A stretch of 64,000 nt of DNA from Ruminiclostridium cellulolyticum H10 (GTDB taxonomy: Bacteria; Bacillota; Clostridia; Acetivibrionales; DSM-1351), in assembly GCF_000022065.1 (NCBI RefSeq), contig NC_011898.1, positions 2,224,501 through 2,288,500 of the forward strand. The letters are read 5' to 3'. The first letter of the stretch is position 1, and each line of letters begins with the position of its first letter. The position numbers and the translations under genes are program-made. Below the pieces are notes generated by a model. The model was not told where the DNA came from, searched no databases, and worked only from the letters and a program-made list of their open reading frames with translations. Of this stretch, positions 17,450 through 26,312 are shown piece after piece.

Positions 17450-18922
17450 TTATTGTATATGTTTTTTGATTTCTAACGCTAATTTATATAATTCTAAATA
17501 TTTAAGACAAGGCTTCTTCCATGAAAAATCACTTTCCAATGCCTTAATAACCAATGCTTCCCATTCTTTTGGTTTTTCATTATAAACATGTATAGCTCTA
17601 TTCAAAGTATCCTCAAACTCTCTTCTATTGAAATCAAAGAATGAAAAACCATTTCCATTTTTACTATCCCTATCATAATCTATTACAGTTTCAGCCAAAC
17701 CCCCTGTAGCCCTTACAACAGGAATAGTACCGTATCTGAAACTTATAATCTGTCCTAAACCGCACGGTTCAAACCGAGATGGCATCAAGAACATGTCTGC
17801 TGATGCATATATCTTCTTGGCAAGTATTGGATTAAACTCCAGGAATACTGCAACATTATCAGGATAATTCTTCTCAAAGTTCTTAAAAGCATTATGATAA
17901 TATTCGTCCCCTATACCAAGCACAGCTAATTGTATATCTTTTTCTTTTATTAGGCTGTCTATACATCCCAGAATAAGTTCAAGACCCTTCTGTTGGGTTA
18001 GTCTTGTAATTACCGCCAATAGCGGAGCATCACTTTTAGCTAAACCAAACTCTTCCTGGAATTTTCTTTTGTTTTCCTTTTTATTCCAAACGCTTTCAGA
18101 ATTATATACAGCGTACAATTCTTCATTCTTTTCAGGATTAAACTCTTCATAAGATATTCCGTTAACAATTCCAAAAAGATCTTTTTTTCGTTGGTTAAGT
18201 ATACCCTCCATTTTTTCACCATATGCAGTTGAAAGTATTTCCCGGGCATACTGTTGGCTTACAGTATTTATTATGTCGGAGTGTACAAGTCCACACTTCA
18301 TAAAGCTGAACATCCCGTAAAACTCCGCCTTTTCATAAGTAAAAAATTCTTCGTCCACGTTGAGGAAAGAGCATGTATCAGCACTGAAATTTCCTTGATA
18401 CTCAAGATTGTGAATTGTATAAACTGTAGCAATATCTTTGTAAAAGTCTTGTTTGACATATTTTTCTTTTAAAAGCAGGCATAGCGGACCGGTATGCCAG
18501 TCATTACAATGAATAATATCCGGCTTAAAGTCAATATATGGCAACATTTCAAGTGCTGCCTTGCACAGCAGTATAAATCTTTGTGCATCATCACTGTAGC
18601 AATATATACTATCTCTATAAAAATAATGATAGTTTTCTAAAAAATAGACCTTAACTTCTTTTGAACCTGAAACAGGCATAAATCCTTCCTTGATTATACA
18701 AGTTTCTTTTCTTTCGCCCATTTCAACTGGAAAGTCCGCAGCATACGTCAATTCTGTATCTATACTTTTGTAACGGGGCATCAGAACTCTTACATCCTGC
18801 CCAAGTAATGTCAATTCTTTTGGCAGAGAGCCTGCCACATCAGCTAACCCTCCTGTCTTTGCAAAAGGGTCGACCTCTGCAGATACAAAAAGTACCTTTA
18901 ACTTTTTATTTGATAAATCCAC
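17450..18922 (-). CDS. glgA: Glycogen synthase (ADP-glucose)
   Basis: A 490-aa GT5 glycosyltransferase extending alpha-1,4-glucan from ADP-glucose. The KTGGLADVAGSLP loop near residue 22-34 binds ADP-glucose, and the C-terminal domain has PSRFEPCGLGQIISFRYG with the catalytic E, then RATGGLAETVIDYD. The start is GTG with GGAGGTAATCTG upstream. No other glycogen genes are nearby; it is embedded between HD-GYP and nth genes, an unusual setting for glgA. Confidence 0.94.
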   Translation of the reverse strand: MDLSNKKLKVLFVSAEVDPFAKTGGLADVAGSLPKELTLLGQDVRVLMPRYKSIDTELTYAADFPVEMGERKETCIIKEGFMPVSGSKEVKVYFLENYHYFYRDSIYCYSDDAQRFILLCKAALEMLPYIDFKPDIIHCNDWHTGPLCLLLKEKYVKQDFYKDIATVYTIHNLEYQGNFSADTCSFLNVDEEFFTYEKAEFYGMFSFMKCGLVHSDIINTVSQQYAREILSTAYGEKMEGILNQRKKDLFGIVNGISYEEFNPEKNEELYAVYNSESVWNKKENKRKFQEEFGLAKSDAPLLAVITRLTQQKGLELILGCIDSLIKEKDIQLAVLGIGDEYYHNAFKNFEKNYPDNVAVFLEFNPILAKKIYASADMFLMPSRFEPCGLGQIISFRYGTIPVVRATGGLAETVIDYDRDSKNGNGFSFFDFNRREFEDTLNRAIHVYNEKPKEWEALVIKALESDFSWKKPCLKYLELYKLALEIKKHIQ

Positions 18923-18940
18923 CAGATTACCTCCAAAACA

Positions 18941-20404
18941 TTAATTATTAATAAGCTCCTTAATCATGTTAATAAAAAGATCTGATATTCTTGGATCAAA
19001 CTGAATCCCCTTGCATCTTTCAATTTCATTAATCGCCACTTCCATTGTCATACCTCTTCTGTATGTTCTGTCGCTGGTCATTGCATCAAAAGCATCGGCA
19101 ATGCACAATATTCTTCCTAGAAGGCTAATTTCTTCACCCTTCAGGCCGTTGGGATAACCGCCTCCATTATATTTTTCGTGATGTTCTAAAATAGCTCTCA
19201 AACCGTTTCTTAGAAATTCTACATTTTTCAGTATATTGTATGAAATTTGCGGATGCTTCCTTATTTCTTCAAATTCACCATCCGTCAGTTTACCTGTTTT
19301 ATTAAGAATTGAAGCAGACACTCCTATTTTACCTATATCATGCAATATTGCTGCATATCTCAAATCCTGTATTGTATCTTCATCCAAATTCATACGGGTA
19401 GCTATCTCACAGGAAATTTCCATTACCCTCTGACAATGTCCGCTTGTATAAGCATCCTTTGCTTCAATTGCATGAACTAAAGACATAACAGTTTGAATAT
19501 ATCCTGTATTAAGGCTTTCGGAATACTTTAAAAGCTCTTCATTTTTTTGGCGGAGTTCGTCCTTTGCTTTATTAAGACTTTCAATATTATGGTTCAAGTC
19601 ATCATTTACAGCAGCTGTTTCCTCATAAAGTGCTTCTATTTCCTGCTTTTGTATATACACATCATTTATCAATTGAGACTTGTACATGGCAACGGCAGCA
19701 TAATTAGCAAGACTTTGTAGAAAAATAAGGTTTACTTTTTTAAATGTTTCTTTATTTTTTGTTTCAAGAAAAATAACACCCAACTGTTCATCTGATATGT
19801 TAAGCGGAATAGCAAGTTTATCTCCTACTATACTTCTTTTTTTGATTTTAATGCCGCATTTGACAACAACCGAATTTGTATTAAAGCATTGAGTTATAAC
19901 AGAATCTTCATCAAAGTATTTTCCAACTTCTCCATAATTTATATCACCTAGTTCGTATTTGCAATATATATCCTGAGAATCCACATCCCTGAAGCATATC
20001 AGGCATCTGTCACACCCCGTAAACTTCTTAAATACATCAAAAACATATTTAATTATATTTTCAATCTCTATTGTAGAGTTAAATTTTTCGGACGTAATAC
20101 TTAAAGCTTCTAACTGGTTCTGTTTTTCAACAAGAAGTTTTAATGTTCTAAAATGGCTCTTTCCCGCTGCCGAATTGAGAATATTTTCTTTTGGCTGGAG
20201 ACTTCCATATTTTTTTGTATTCTTTCTGTTTCTTCTATCTATAATAAATCTACAAATATCATATGCTAACAGCACTATACCTAAACAGGAACTCACAGCC
20301 AGTGGTGTCAAAGTATTCGTAAAAATTCCATAAATAAAACATGGTAAAGCTATAACGCATATAATTATTTTTACTAGATGTAAATAGTATTTGCTTAAGT
20401 TCAT
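18941..20404 (-). CDS. HD-GYP domain phosphodiesterase with GAF domain, membrane-anchored
   Basis: A 487-aa protein with two N-terminal transmembrane helices (about residues 9-55) and a GAF-like sensor (about 110-260). A coiled coil follows (about 260-300), then an HD-GYP domain. Metal ligands are present in LHDIGKIGVSASIL and in RKHPQISYNIL, and the GYP signature appears as HHEKYNGGGYPNGLKGEEI. HD-GYP proteins hydrolyse cyclic di-GMP to GMP. The start ATG 20404 follows CTGGAGGCATAT; an earlier ATG at 20434 lacks an RBS. It heads the operon glgA-nth-FtsA-like-diguanylate cyclase with an 18-nt gap to glgA. Confidence 0.88.
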   Translation of the reverse strand: MNLSKYYLHLVKIIICVIALPCFIYGIFTNTLTPLAVSSCLGIVLLAYDICRFIIDRRNRKNTKKYGSLQPKENILNSAAGKSHFRTLKLLVEKQNQLEALSITSEKFNSTIEIENIIKYVFDVFKKFTGCDRCLICFRDVDSQDIYCKYELGDINYGEVGKYFDEDSVITQCFNTNSVVVKCGIKIKKRSIVGDKLAIPLNISDEQLGVIFLETKNKETFKKVNLIFLQSLANYAAVAMYKSQLINDVYIQKQEIEALYEETAAVNDDLNHNIESLNKAKDELRQKNEELLKYSESLNTGYIQTVMSLVHAIEAKDAYTSGHCQRVMEISCEIATRMNLDEDTIQDLRYAAILHDIGKIGVSASILNKTGKLTDGEFEEIRKHPQISYNILKNVEFLRNGLRAILEHHEKYNGGGYPNGLKGEEISLLGRILCIADAFDAMTSDRTYRRGMTMEVAINEIERCKGIQFDPRISDLFINMIKELINN

Positions 20405-20556
20405 ATATGCCTCCAGCATTTTATACAATTCCAAAAAAATCCTAAGACTATATATCTAATTGTAGTTTTTTTTTTACTTATTAGCAATACAATTTATTTA
20501 TTACCTTAACATTTTTTTATTTTGCTTAATTTTTGCAAAAATACTAGATAAATTAA

Positions 20557-20603
20557 AAAAAGCTGCCTATAAAACAATAATTTGTTCACAAGACAGCTTT
20601 TAG
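20557..20603 (-). terminator. htrA terminator
   Basis: AAAAGCTG(T)CTT ... (T)AGGCAGCTTTTTTT on the minus strand, with an internal mismatch, just after the HtrA stop codon. Confidence 0.7.
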
Positions 20604-20622
20604 TAAGCAAAAGCATATTTAA

Positions 20623-22188
20623 TTACTTTGTTTCACCTAGTTTAGCCTGAACGGTTTTTGTACTTCCGTCTCTGAAAATCTCTATCTTAACCACATCCCC
20701 AGGTTTCATCTTATTCTTTGTATCTTCAAGCTCATCATAAGACTTAATTACTTTGTTGTTAAATTTGGTTATTACATCACCCGGCATTATGCCCGCTTTA
20801 GCAGCTGCACCAAAAAGTTCAACATCTGCCACGTATACTCCGGCAGGCATATTATTTGCCTTTGCTATATCTTCTGTATACTGCGTGTTAACTGAAATAC
20901 CCAGATAAGGTTTTGCAATGTAGGTTTTTGTGATAAGTTCATCTGCTATTGTTTTTGCCTCATTTACGGGGATTGCAAAACCAAGTCCTTCAAACCCTGT
21001 TGCAACCATCTTTACTGTATTTACACCAATAAGCTGTCCTTTGATATTTACCAATGCACCACCACTGTTTCCGGGGTTTATGGCAGCATCTGTCTGCAAC
21101 AGTCTTATCCTCTTGCCTCCATCCAACTGAACAGTTCTGTTTAAACCGCTTATAACGCCGTATGTTACTGAACCCATGTATTCAAGGCCTCCTGGATTAC
21201 CTACTGCAATGGCCGGCTCACCGATCTTTATATCATTCGAATTACCGAACTCTATAACAGGGAGGTTTGTATCATTGATTTTTAATACAGCCAGATCTGT
21301 CTTTGCATCGTACCCTTTAACTATAGCAGAGTAAGGCTTGTCTATTTTGTTGGGAAGGAACACTTCAATTTTTGCATCACTTCTTATATTTCTTGTTTTA
21401 TCATTTAAGGCACCTTCTATAACGTGATGGTTTGTAAGAATATATCCATCAGCACTTATTATTATACCTGATCCTTCACCACCCCCGGACTGTACTCCAA
21501 ACAATTCATTGGTATTCTGATAAGATGTTTTAATACCTACAACTGAAGGCCCGACTTTCTCTGCTACACTTGTAACGGCTGATTCTCCACTTTGAACTAT
21601 TTCAACTCTCTTTAGTTCGCCGGTATTGGGCTGGGTACTCTCAGTTTTAAGGCCAGGGAAATTATTTCCAAGGTATGATTTTATTTGGGGCTGTACAAAC
21701 GGTGCAACAAAAAGCATTAACAATGCAAGAAGTGCCGCTCCAACAAGTGAGCTGACAGCTGATACCAATACGTATTTCCATGCATTTGACTTTTTAGTAT
21801 TTGTTTTTTTACAGTTTTCCCTGTAATAATTATTGTAAACAGAGTTAGGTTCTACTTGTGTTTCCAAATTGCAATCTTCGCCAAACCCTGACTTATTGGC
21901 ATCTTGTGTTTCGGTTTGTGATTCTTGTGGATCTAAATTGTAATTATCGGTAACAGTATCTTGACTAGTATTTTCACCCACTACATTATCAACAGGCTCC
22001 TTGTTTTCGCTTACAGGAGTTACTGTTTCGTATTGCCAACTACTACCGTTCTGGATGTCTTCCTGAGTTTGGTTTACAGATTCCTGTGATTCTGAATTGC
22101 TGTTTGCTTCATAAGTGCCGTTATCATTCTGCGGCTGGTCAATACTGGAACCATTTTCATTTATCTTATCGTCTCTATCGTCGATCAT
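20623..22188 (-). CDS. Membrane-anchored serine protease HtrA/DegP family
   Basis: A 521-aa protein with a long disordered cytoplasmic N-terminus rich in Asn, Gln, Glu and Ser (about residues 1-135). One transmembrane helix follows (about 138-165), then a trypsin-like protease domain and one PDZ domain. The catalytic triad is complete: His in ILTNHHVIEGA, Asp in AKTDLAVLKIN, Ser in NPGNSGGALVN. It should degrade or refold damaged extracytoplasmic proteins. It is followed on the opposite side by a two-component system gene pair transcribed in the same direction; CssRS-type control is possible but not shown. The extended acidic N-terminus is typical of Gram-positive HtrA. Confidence 0.9.
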   Translation of the reverse strand: MIDDRDDKINENGSSIDQPQNDNGTYEANSNSESQESVNQTQEDIQNGSSWQYETVTPVSENKEPVDNVVGENTSQDTVTDNYNLDPQESQTETQDANKSGFGEDCNLETQVEPNSVYNNYYRENCKKTNTKKSNAWKYVLVSAVSSLVGAALLALLMLFVAPFVQPQIKSYLGNNFPGLKTESTQPNTGELKRVEIVQSGESAVTSVAEKVGPSVVGIKTSYQNTNELFGVQSGGGEGSGIIISADGYILTNHHVIEGALNDKTRNIRSDAKIEVFLPNKIDKPYSAIVKGYDAKTDLAVLKINDTNLPVIEFGNSNDIKIGEPAIAVGNPGGLEYMGSVTYGVISGLNRTVQLDGGKRIRLLQTDAAINPGNSGGALVNIKGQLIGVNTVKMVATGFEGLGFAIPVNEAKTIADELITKTYIAKPYLGISVNTQYTEDIAKANNMPAGVYVADVELFGAAAKAGIMPGDVITKFNNKVIKSYDELEDTKNKMKPGDVVKIEIFRDGSTKTVQAKLGETK

Positions 22189-22259
22189 TATGAAGTCTCC
22201 CTTCCTTTTTGTATATTTTTATTTTAATGATGTATTTTTAAAAAAGTATGAACAAAGTG

Positions 22260-23786
22260 TTAATCTTCAATATGACTTTTATAATAATCAAGTGTAAATG
22301 TGAACTTTGTTCCTTTTCCTACGTCACTCTCTAGCAATATATCCTGCTTGTGTTCAGTCAAAATATTCTTAACGATGGCTAAGCCGAGGCCGGTACCAGT
22401 TTTATCCTTTCCTCTTGATTTATCAGACTTATAAAATCTGTCCCAGATTCTTTTTTTATCATCGCTATCTATTCCGATACCGTTATCTTTAACTGATATA
22501 AAGACCTTTTCCTTATTCTTTGCAGTTTCAACTATTATCTTACCATTTTCATTAGAAAATTTTACGGCATTGTGTAATAGATTAATAATAACCCTCTCTA
22601 TCGAGTCTTTATCAGCCAGTACCATCATGCTGTCAACATCAAAATTTGCCTCTATTTGCAGATTCTTTGAGGTAATCAGAGTTTCCAGCTTTATAACACA
22701 AATTCTGATCAATTCATTAATATCAAAAGGCTTCATAGATAGAGTCAGCTCTCCTGATTCCATTCTCGCCAAATCCAGTAAATCATTTACCAACCTGTTC
22801 AGTCTGTTGGTTTCGTCCCTTACAATTGTTAAATAGCCTCTTTGCTTTTCGGGCGGTATGGTACCATCAAGAATACCTTCAATAAAGCCTCTTATAGACG
22901 TCATCGGTGTACGGAGTTCATGTGAAACGTTTGCAATAAAACCCCGTCTGAGCTCTTCCAGTCTTTGCAAATCTTCAACCATGTTATTAAAGCTTTCTGC
23001 CAGCTGTCCAATTTCGTCCTGTGAACTGACTACAAGCCTCTTTTGAAAGTCTCCACCTGCAATTATTTTTGCAGCATTGTTAATCTGTTTTAACGGACGT
23101 GTAAATCTAATTGAGAATATATAAACAAGTATTATGGCCAGAGATATTGCAACTCCACCTGATATAAGAAAAAGACTGAATACAGAGGTTCTTACTTTTT
23201 GAATTGCAGGTACCGGAGTATGCAGGTAAACAGCGGCTATGGTCTGTTCCCTTCCATTTATAGGAATTACATCAAAGGGCATTTGAATTGTAAGCCAAGA
23301 ACTTCCGTATTTTTTAAAAGGTTCATTATTAAAAAAGCCGAAAAAGTTGCCTGTTTCTGTACGGATTTTTCCACCGTTATTCATTACTCTTATATATTGC
23401 CTTATATCCGGAAGCTTTGGATATCCTGAATCATCTATGTATTGCTTCAGAACATTATTTATCTGGTCATCGTTGGATACCGATATAAGGATATGCCCGG
23501 TATAATCAACTATCCAAATAATAGAGTTACTTGAAACACTGTACATTTCAAGGGTTTGACGAAAAATCTCCTGCACCAGTTTGTTGTTTTTGTTCGGAAG
23601 GTAATACTTGTAGAAAAAGTCCCTGATGTTTTCAGCACTCTCAACAAGAGTTTCAGTCTCCTGTTTTGTAACGAAACCATTCAGAAAATAGTACAAAAAG
23701 CCACCTGTAACTACATAGCTTAAAACAAGCAGTCCTATAAAAACCACTACGAGCTTTTGAAATATTGTTTTTTTAAATCTGGCCAT
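22260..23786 (-). CDS. Sensor histidine kinase, HAMP-containing (ResE/PhoR/WalK type)
   Basis: A 508-aa kinase: TM1 (about residues 9-31), an extracytoplasmic sensor domain of about 150 residues, TM2 (about 183-205) and HAMP. Next come the HisKA domain with the phospho-acceptor His in NVSHELRTPMTSIRG, and the HATPase domain with N box NLLHNAVKFSNENG and G boxes DNGIGIDSDD and GTGLGLAIV. The ATG at 23786 shares one base with the stop of the response regulator (TAATG) and has GAGG in the regulator's last codons, so translation is coupled. An open frame to 23837 is just overlap. Confidence 0.92.
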   Translation of the reverse strand: MARFKKTIFQKLVVVFIGLLVLSYVVTGGFLYYFLNGFVTKQETETLVESAENIRDFFYKYYLPNKNNKLVQEIFRQTLEMYSVSSNSIIWIVDYTGHILISVSNDDQINNVLKQYIDDSGYPKLPDIRQYIRVMNNGGKIRTETGNFFGFFNNEPFKKYGSSWLTIQMPFDVIPINGREQTIAAVYLHTPVPAIQKVRTSVFSLFLISGGVAISLAIILVYIFSIRFTRPLKQINNAAKIIAGGDFQKRLVVSSQDEIGQLAESFNNMVEDLQRLEELRRGFIANVSHELRTPMTSIRGFIEGILDGTIPPEKQRGYLTIVRDETNRLNRLVNDLLDLARMESGELTLSMKPFDINELIRICVIKLETLITSKNLQIEANFDVDSMMVLADKDSIERVIINLLHNAVKFSNENGKIIVETAKNKEKVFISVKDNGIGIDSDDKKRIWDRFYKSDKSRGKDKTGTGLGLAIVKNILTEHKQDILLESDVGKGTKFTFTLDYYKSHIED

Positions 23787-24472
23787 TATTTCACCTCGAA
23801 CTTGTAGCCAACACCCCATACGGTTTTTAACTGCCATGGCTGCCCTTCGAGATCTATTTTTTCACGAACCCTCTTTACATGTACATCAACCGTTCTGGAA
23901 TCTCCATAAAAATCAAATCCCCATACACGCTCCAAGAGTTGTTCCCTTGTAAAAACCTTGTTTGGATTTGATGCAAGAAAAAACAAGAGTTCCAGTTCCT
24001 TTGGAGGAAGTTCGATTAGGTTACCCTTAAGCCTGATTGTATAGTTACTTTTATTTATAATGAGATTTGGAAATGCAACTTCCTGGGTATCAACTTCCTT
24101 ATACTCATATCTCCTCAATACTGCCTTTACCCTTGCAACAAGCTCTTTAGGCTCAAAGGGCTTAACCATGTAATCATCTGCTCCCAGCTCGAGTCCAAGG
24201 ACTTTGTCAAAGGTCTCACCTTTTGCAGTTAACATGATAATAGGGATAGAGCTTACCTTTCTTATTTCCCTGCATACCTGCCATCCGTCAATTCCGGGAA
24301 GCATAATATCCAGAACTACCAGGCTAGGAGTCTGTATTTTAAATGTATCAACAGCATTTAACCCGTTATAAGCGTAAAGGACTTCGTATCCTTCTTTTTC
24401 AAGGTATAGCCCTATCAACTCACATATATTTCTGTCATCATCAACTATTAATACTTTACTTTTGCTACTCAT
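23786..24472 (-). CDS. Two-component response regulator, OmpR/PhoB family
   Basis: A 228-aa regulator. The receiver domain has the acidic pocket (LIVDDDRN), phospho-acceptor Asp in LVVLDIMLPGIDGW (about residue 55) and the conserved K in MVKPFEPKELVARV. The C-terminal winged helix ends with FYGDSRTVDVHVKRVREKI, the recognition-helix signature. AAGGAGTACTT precedes the ATG. It is first in a two-gene operon with its kinase. The controlled genes are unknown; the neighbouring htrA is a possibility. Confidence 0.94.
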   Translation of the reverse strand: MSSKSKVLIVDDDRNICELIGLYLEKEGYEVLYAYNGLNAVDTFKIQTPSLVVLDIMLPGIDGWQVCREIRKVSSIPIIMLTAKGETFDKVLGLELGADDYMVKPFEPKELVARVKAVLRRYEYKEVDTQEVAFPNLIINKSNYTIRLKGNLIELPPKELELLFFLASNPNKVFTREQLLERVWGFDFYGDSRTVDVHVKRVREKIDLEGQPWQLKTVWGVGYKFEVK

Positions 24473-24613
24473 AAGTACTCCTTGTTTTGTAAGTTAATTT
24501 TATTCCATTAAATTAAATTAATTTAATTATATCAATTCCACATGAAAAAAGTAAAAATATTAAAATTGTTAACAAAAAATTAAAATCAATACTTTATTAT
24601 TACTAGAAAGAAC

Positions 24614-24640
24614 ACAAAAAAACCTCCTTATTCAGAGGTA
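24614..24640 (-). terminator. Terminator of the SH3-domain protein gene
   Basis: ACCTC-TGAATAAG-GAGGT plus seven T on the minus strand; a short but clean stem, about 50 nt past the stop codon. Confidence 0.6.
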
Positions 24641-24688
24641 TCTCATACCAATAAATAAAAAGGTTTATATATTTAAATTCTGATATTT

Positions 24689-25024
24689 TTAATACACAGC
24701 CATCTCTATGTATGCAGTTGAAACCCATCCCCATACCCCGCTCTCAGTACGAGCGTAAACCCATGCTCCGTCTGAACTCCAACGTTCTACTTGAATTATT
24801 TCAGGGAAATAGAGCAATCCAAGTATGGTACTTGATGTATTTGGTTCTGCTCTGAGTCTAACTCCATTACCGGTAACCCTATAGGCAGATAAAGTTCTAG
24901 TTATTCCATTTTCTATATTACTTGAAATATTTATATCTGCTGCGCATACCACTCCTTGTCCCAATATCAGGGATAAACTTAATACCCCTGCAACTAAACC
25001 AACACAAATCTTTTTACGTAACAT
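24689..25024 (-). CDS. Secreted bacterial SH3-domain protein
   Basis: A 111-aa protein with a clear signal peptide (basic MLRKKIC, hydrophobic core to about residue 24, cleavage after VCAA). It is followed by a single SH3b domain of about 70 residues (GNGVRLRAEPNTSSTILGLL, then WVYARTESGVWGWVSTAYI). SH3b domains bind cell-wall peptide or act as targeting units. No catalytic domain is attached, so it may be a wall-binding or inhibitory protein. AGGAGGTTGATAAA precedes the ATG; it is monocistronic. Confidence 0.82.
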   Translation of the reverse strand: MLRKKICVGLVAGVLSLSLILGQGVVCAADINISSNIENGITRTLSAYRVTGNGVRLRAEPNTSSTILGLLYFPEIIQVERWSSDGAWVYARTESGVWGWVSTAYIEMAVY

Positions 25025-25092
25025 TTTATCAACCTCCTATGTATTATTTATAGGAATTATATCACATTTCTTACATTATTTGTATATTGCCC

Positions 25093-25158
25093 ATAAAAAA
25101 CTCCTTCGCAATATAGATTATATAAACATTCTGTTTACCCTATAAAGCGAAGAAGTTC
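25093..25158 (-). terminator. spo0A terminator
   Basis: AACTTCTTCGC ... GCGAAGGAGTTTTTT with one mismatch and a 37-nt loop, downstream of the spo0A stop. Confidence 0.7.
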
Positions 25159-25190
25159 ATTGGATTATTACAACTTTTTTGTATTTTATA

Positions 25191-26036
25191 TTAGCTTACC
25201 TTCAATTCCAATCTCAGCTTATCAGCAATCATTGCGATAAATTCTGAATTAGTAGGTTTTCCCTTGCCGATATTTACTGTATATCCAAACAGTGCATCTA
25301 TAGCCTCTACCTGGCCTCTGCTCCATGCAACCTCAATTGCGTGGCGTATTGCTCTCTCAACTCTGCTTGGAGTAGTATTATATTCCTTTGCAATACTCGG
25401 ATATAGCAATTTTGTGATGGAATTTATGACGTCAAGGTCTTTAACAACCATCATAATTGCATCTCTTAAATACTGATAACCCTTTATATGTGCAGGAACT
25501 CCTATCTCATGCATAACATTTGTTACTTCAACCTCAAGGCTTCTTGAAGTATTATTTATGTGTGCCGGTTTCTTTTCGGTGATAAACGTATCACTTTTAT
25601 GTTGTGATATGGAAGAATTCATTGATGTGGAAGTGCTAGCTGAAGATAAATATGTATTATCCTTCAGTTGTCTAATTCGGCTTACAAGAACATCCATGTC
25701 AAATGGCTTCACTATGTAGTACTCCGCACCTAATGATAAAGCGCGTTGGGTAATCTTATCCTGTCCTACGGCAGATAGAACTATAAATAATGGCTTTTTC
25801 TCAAGATTGGATGATGCTATTTTTTCCAATACACCCAGACCATCCAAATGAGGCATTATAATGTCTAGTATTGCTATATCAGGAGTATTTTGAAGGATTA
25901 AGTCTACTGCTTCAAATCCATCTCTTGCAAGACCAACAACCTCTATGTCCTCCTGGTTGGACAAGTACTCGCATAAGATGTCTCCAAACTCACGATTATC
26001 GTCTGCGATCAGGACTTCTATTTTTTTGCTACTCAA
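25191..26036 (-). CDS. spo0A: Stage 0 sporulation protein A, master response regulator
   Basis: A 281-aa Spo0A. The receiver domain starts [18 protein letters not shown] and carries the phospho-acceptor Asp in [13 protein letters not shown] and the K in [12 protein letters not shown] Ser/Thr-rich linker follows (about 125-160). The Spo0A DNA-binding domain ends with the recognition helix [20 protein letters not shown], which reads 0A boxes. I place the start at TTG 26036 because GGGGGG lies 7 nt upstream and the peptide then fits the family. The ATG at 26069 would add 11 residues with no RBS. It sits downstream of spoIVB, the conserved clostridial and bacillar arrangement. Confidence 0.96.
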   Translation of the reverse strand: MSSKKIEVLIADDNREFGDILCEYLSNQEDIEVVGLARDGFEAVDLILQNTPDIAILDIIMPHLDGLGVLEKIASSNLEKKPLFIVLSAVGQDKITQRALSLGAEYYIVKPFDMDVLVSRIRQLKDNTYLSSASTSTSMNSSISQHKSDTFITEKKPAHINNTSRSLEVEVTNVMHEIGVPAHIKGYQYLRDAIMMVVKDLDVINSITKLLYPSIAKEYNTTPSRVERAIRHAIEVAWSRGQVEAIDALFGYTVNIGKGKPTNSEFIAMIADKLRLELKVS

Positions 26037-26223
26037 ACTGAAAACCCCCCATGTTTTTAATTTTTCCATTATATGTCATGAATCTATTATATTTTGAACT
26101 CGACATTATTTCAAGTTTTTTACACTAATTACCAAAGAATTATTTTTTACTTAGTTTCTAAAATTCTCCTGTATAAGTATATAGTAGCACATTTTCCTTC
26201 ATTTTTAAAATGTTCTTTTAAAA

Positions 26224-26272
26224 TAAAAAACATTATATTATTGCCCAAAAAGAGAAATAATCATAATGTTTT
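26224..26272 (-). terminator. spoIVB terminator
   Basis: AAACATTAT-GATTATT ... AATAAT-ATAATGTTTTTT on the minus strand, about 40 nt after the spoIVB stop; it separates spoIVB from spo0A transcriptionally, so spo0A probably has its own promoter. Confidence 0.65.
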
Positions 26273-26312
26273 CATTTATAATCATGTTACTTGCTGACAT
26301 TTTATCTGTAAA

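Noticed and set aside
26099-26105. Spo0A box upstream of spo0A
   Set aside because: The site CTCGACA differs from TTCGACA at one position; a single 6/7 match in AT-rich sequence is weak evidence.
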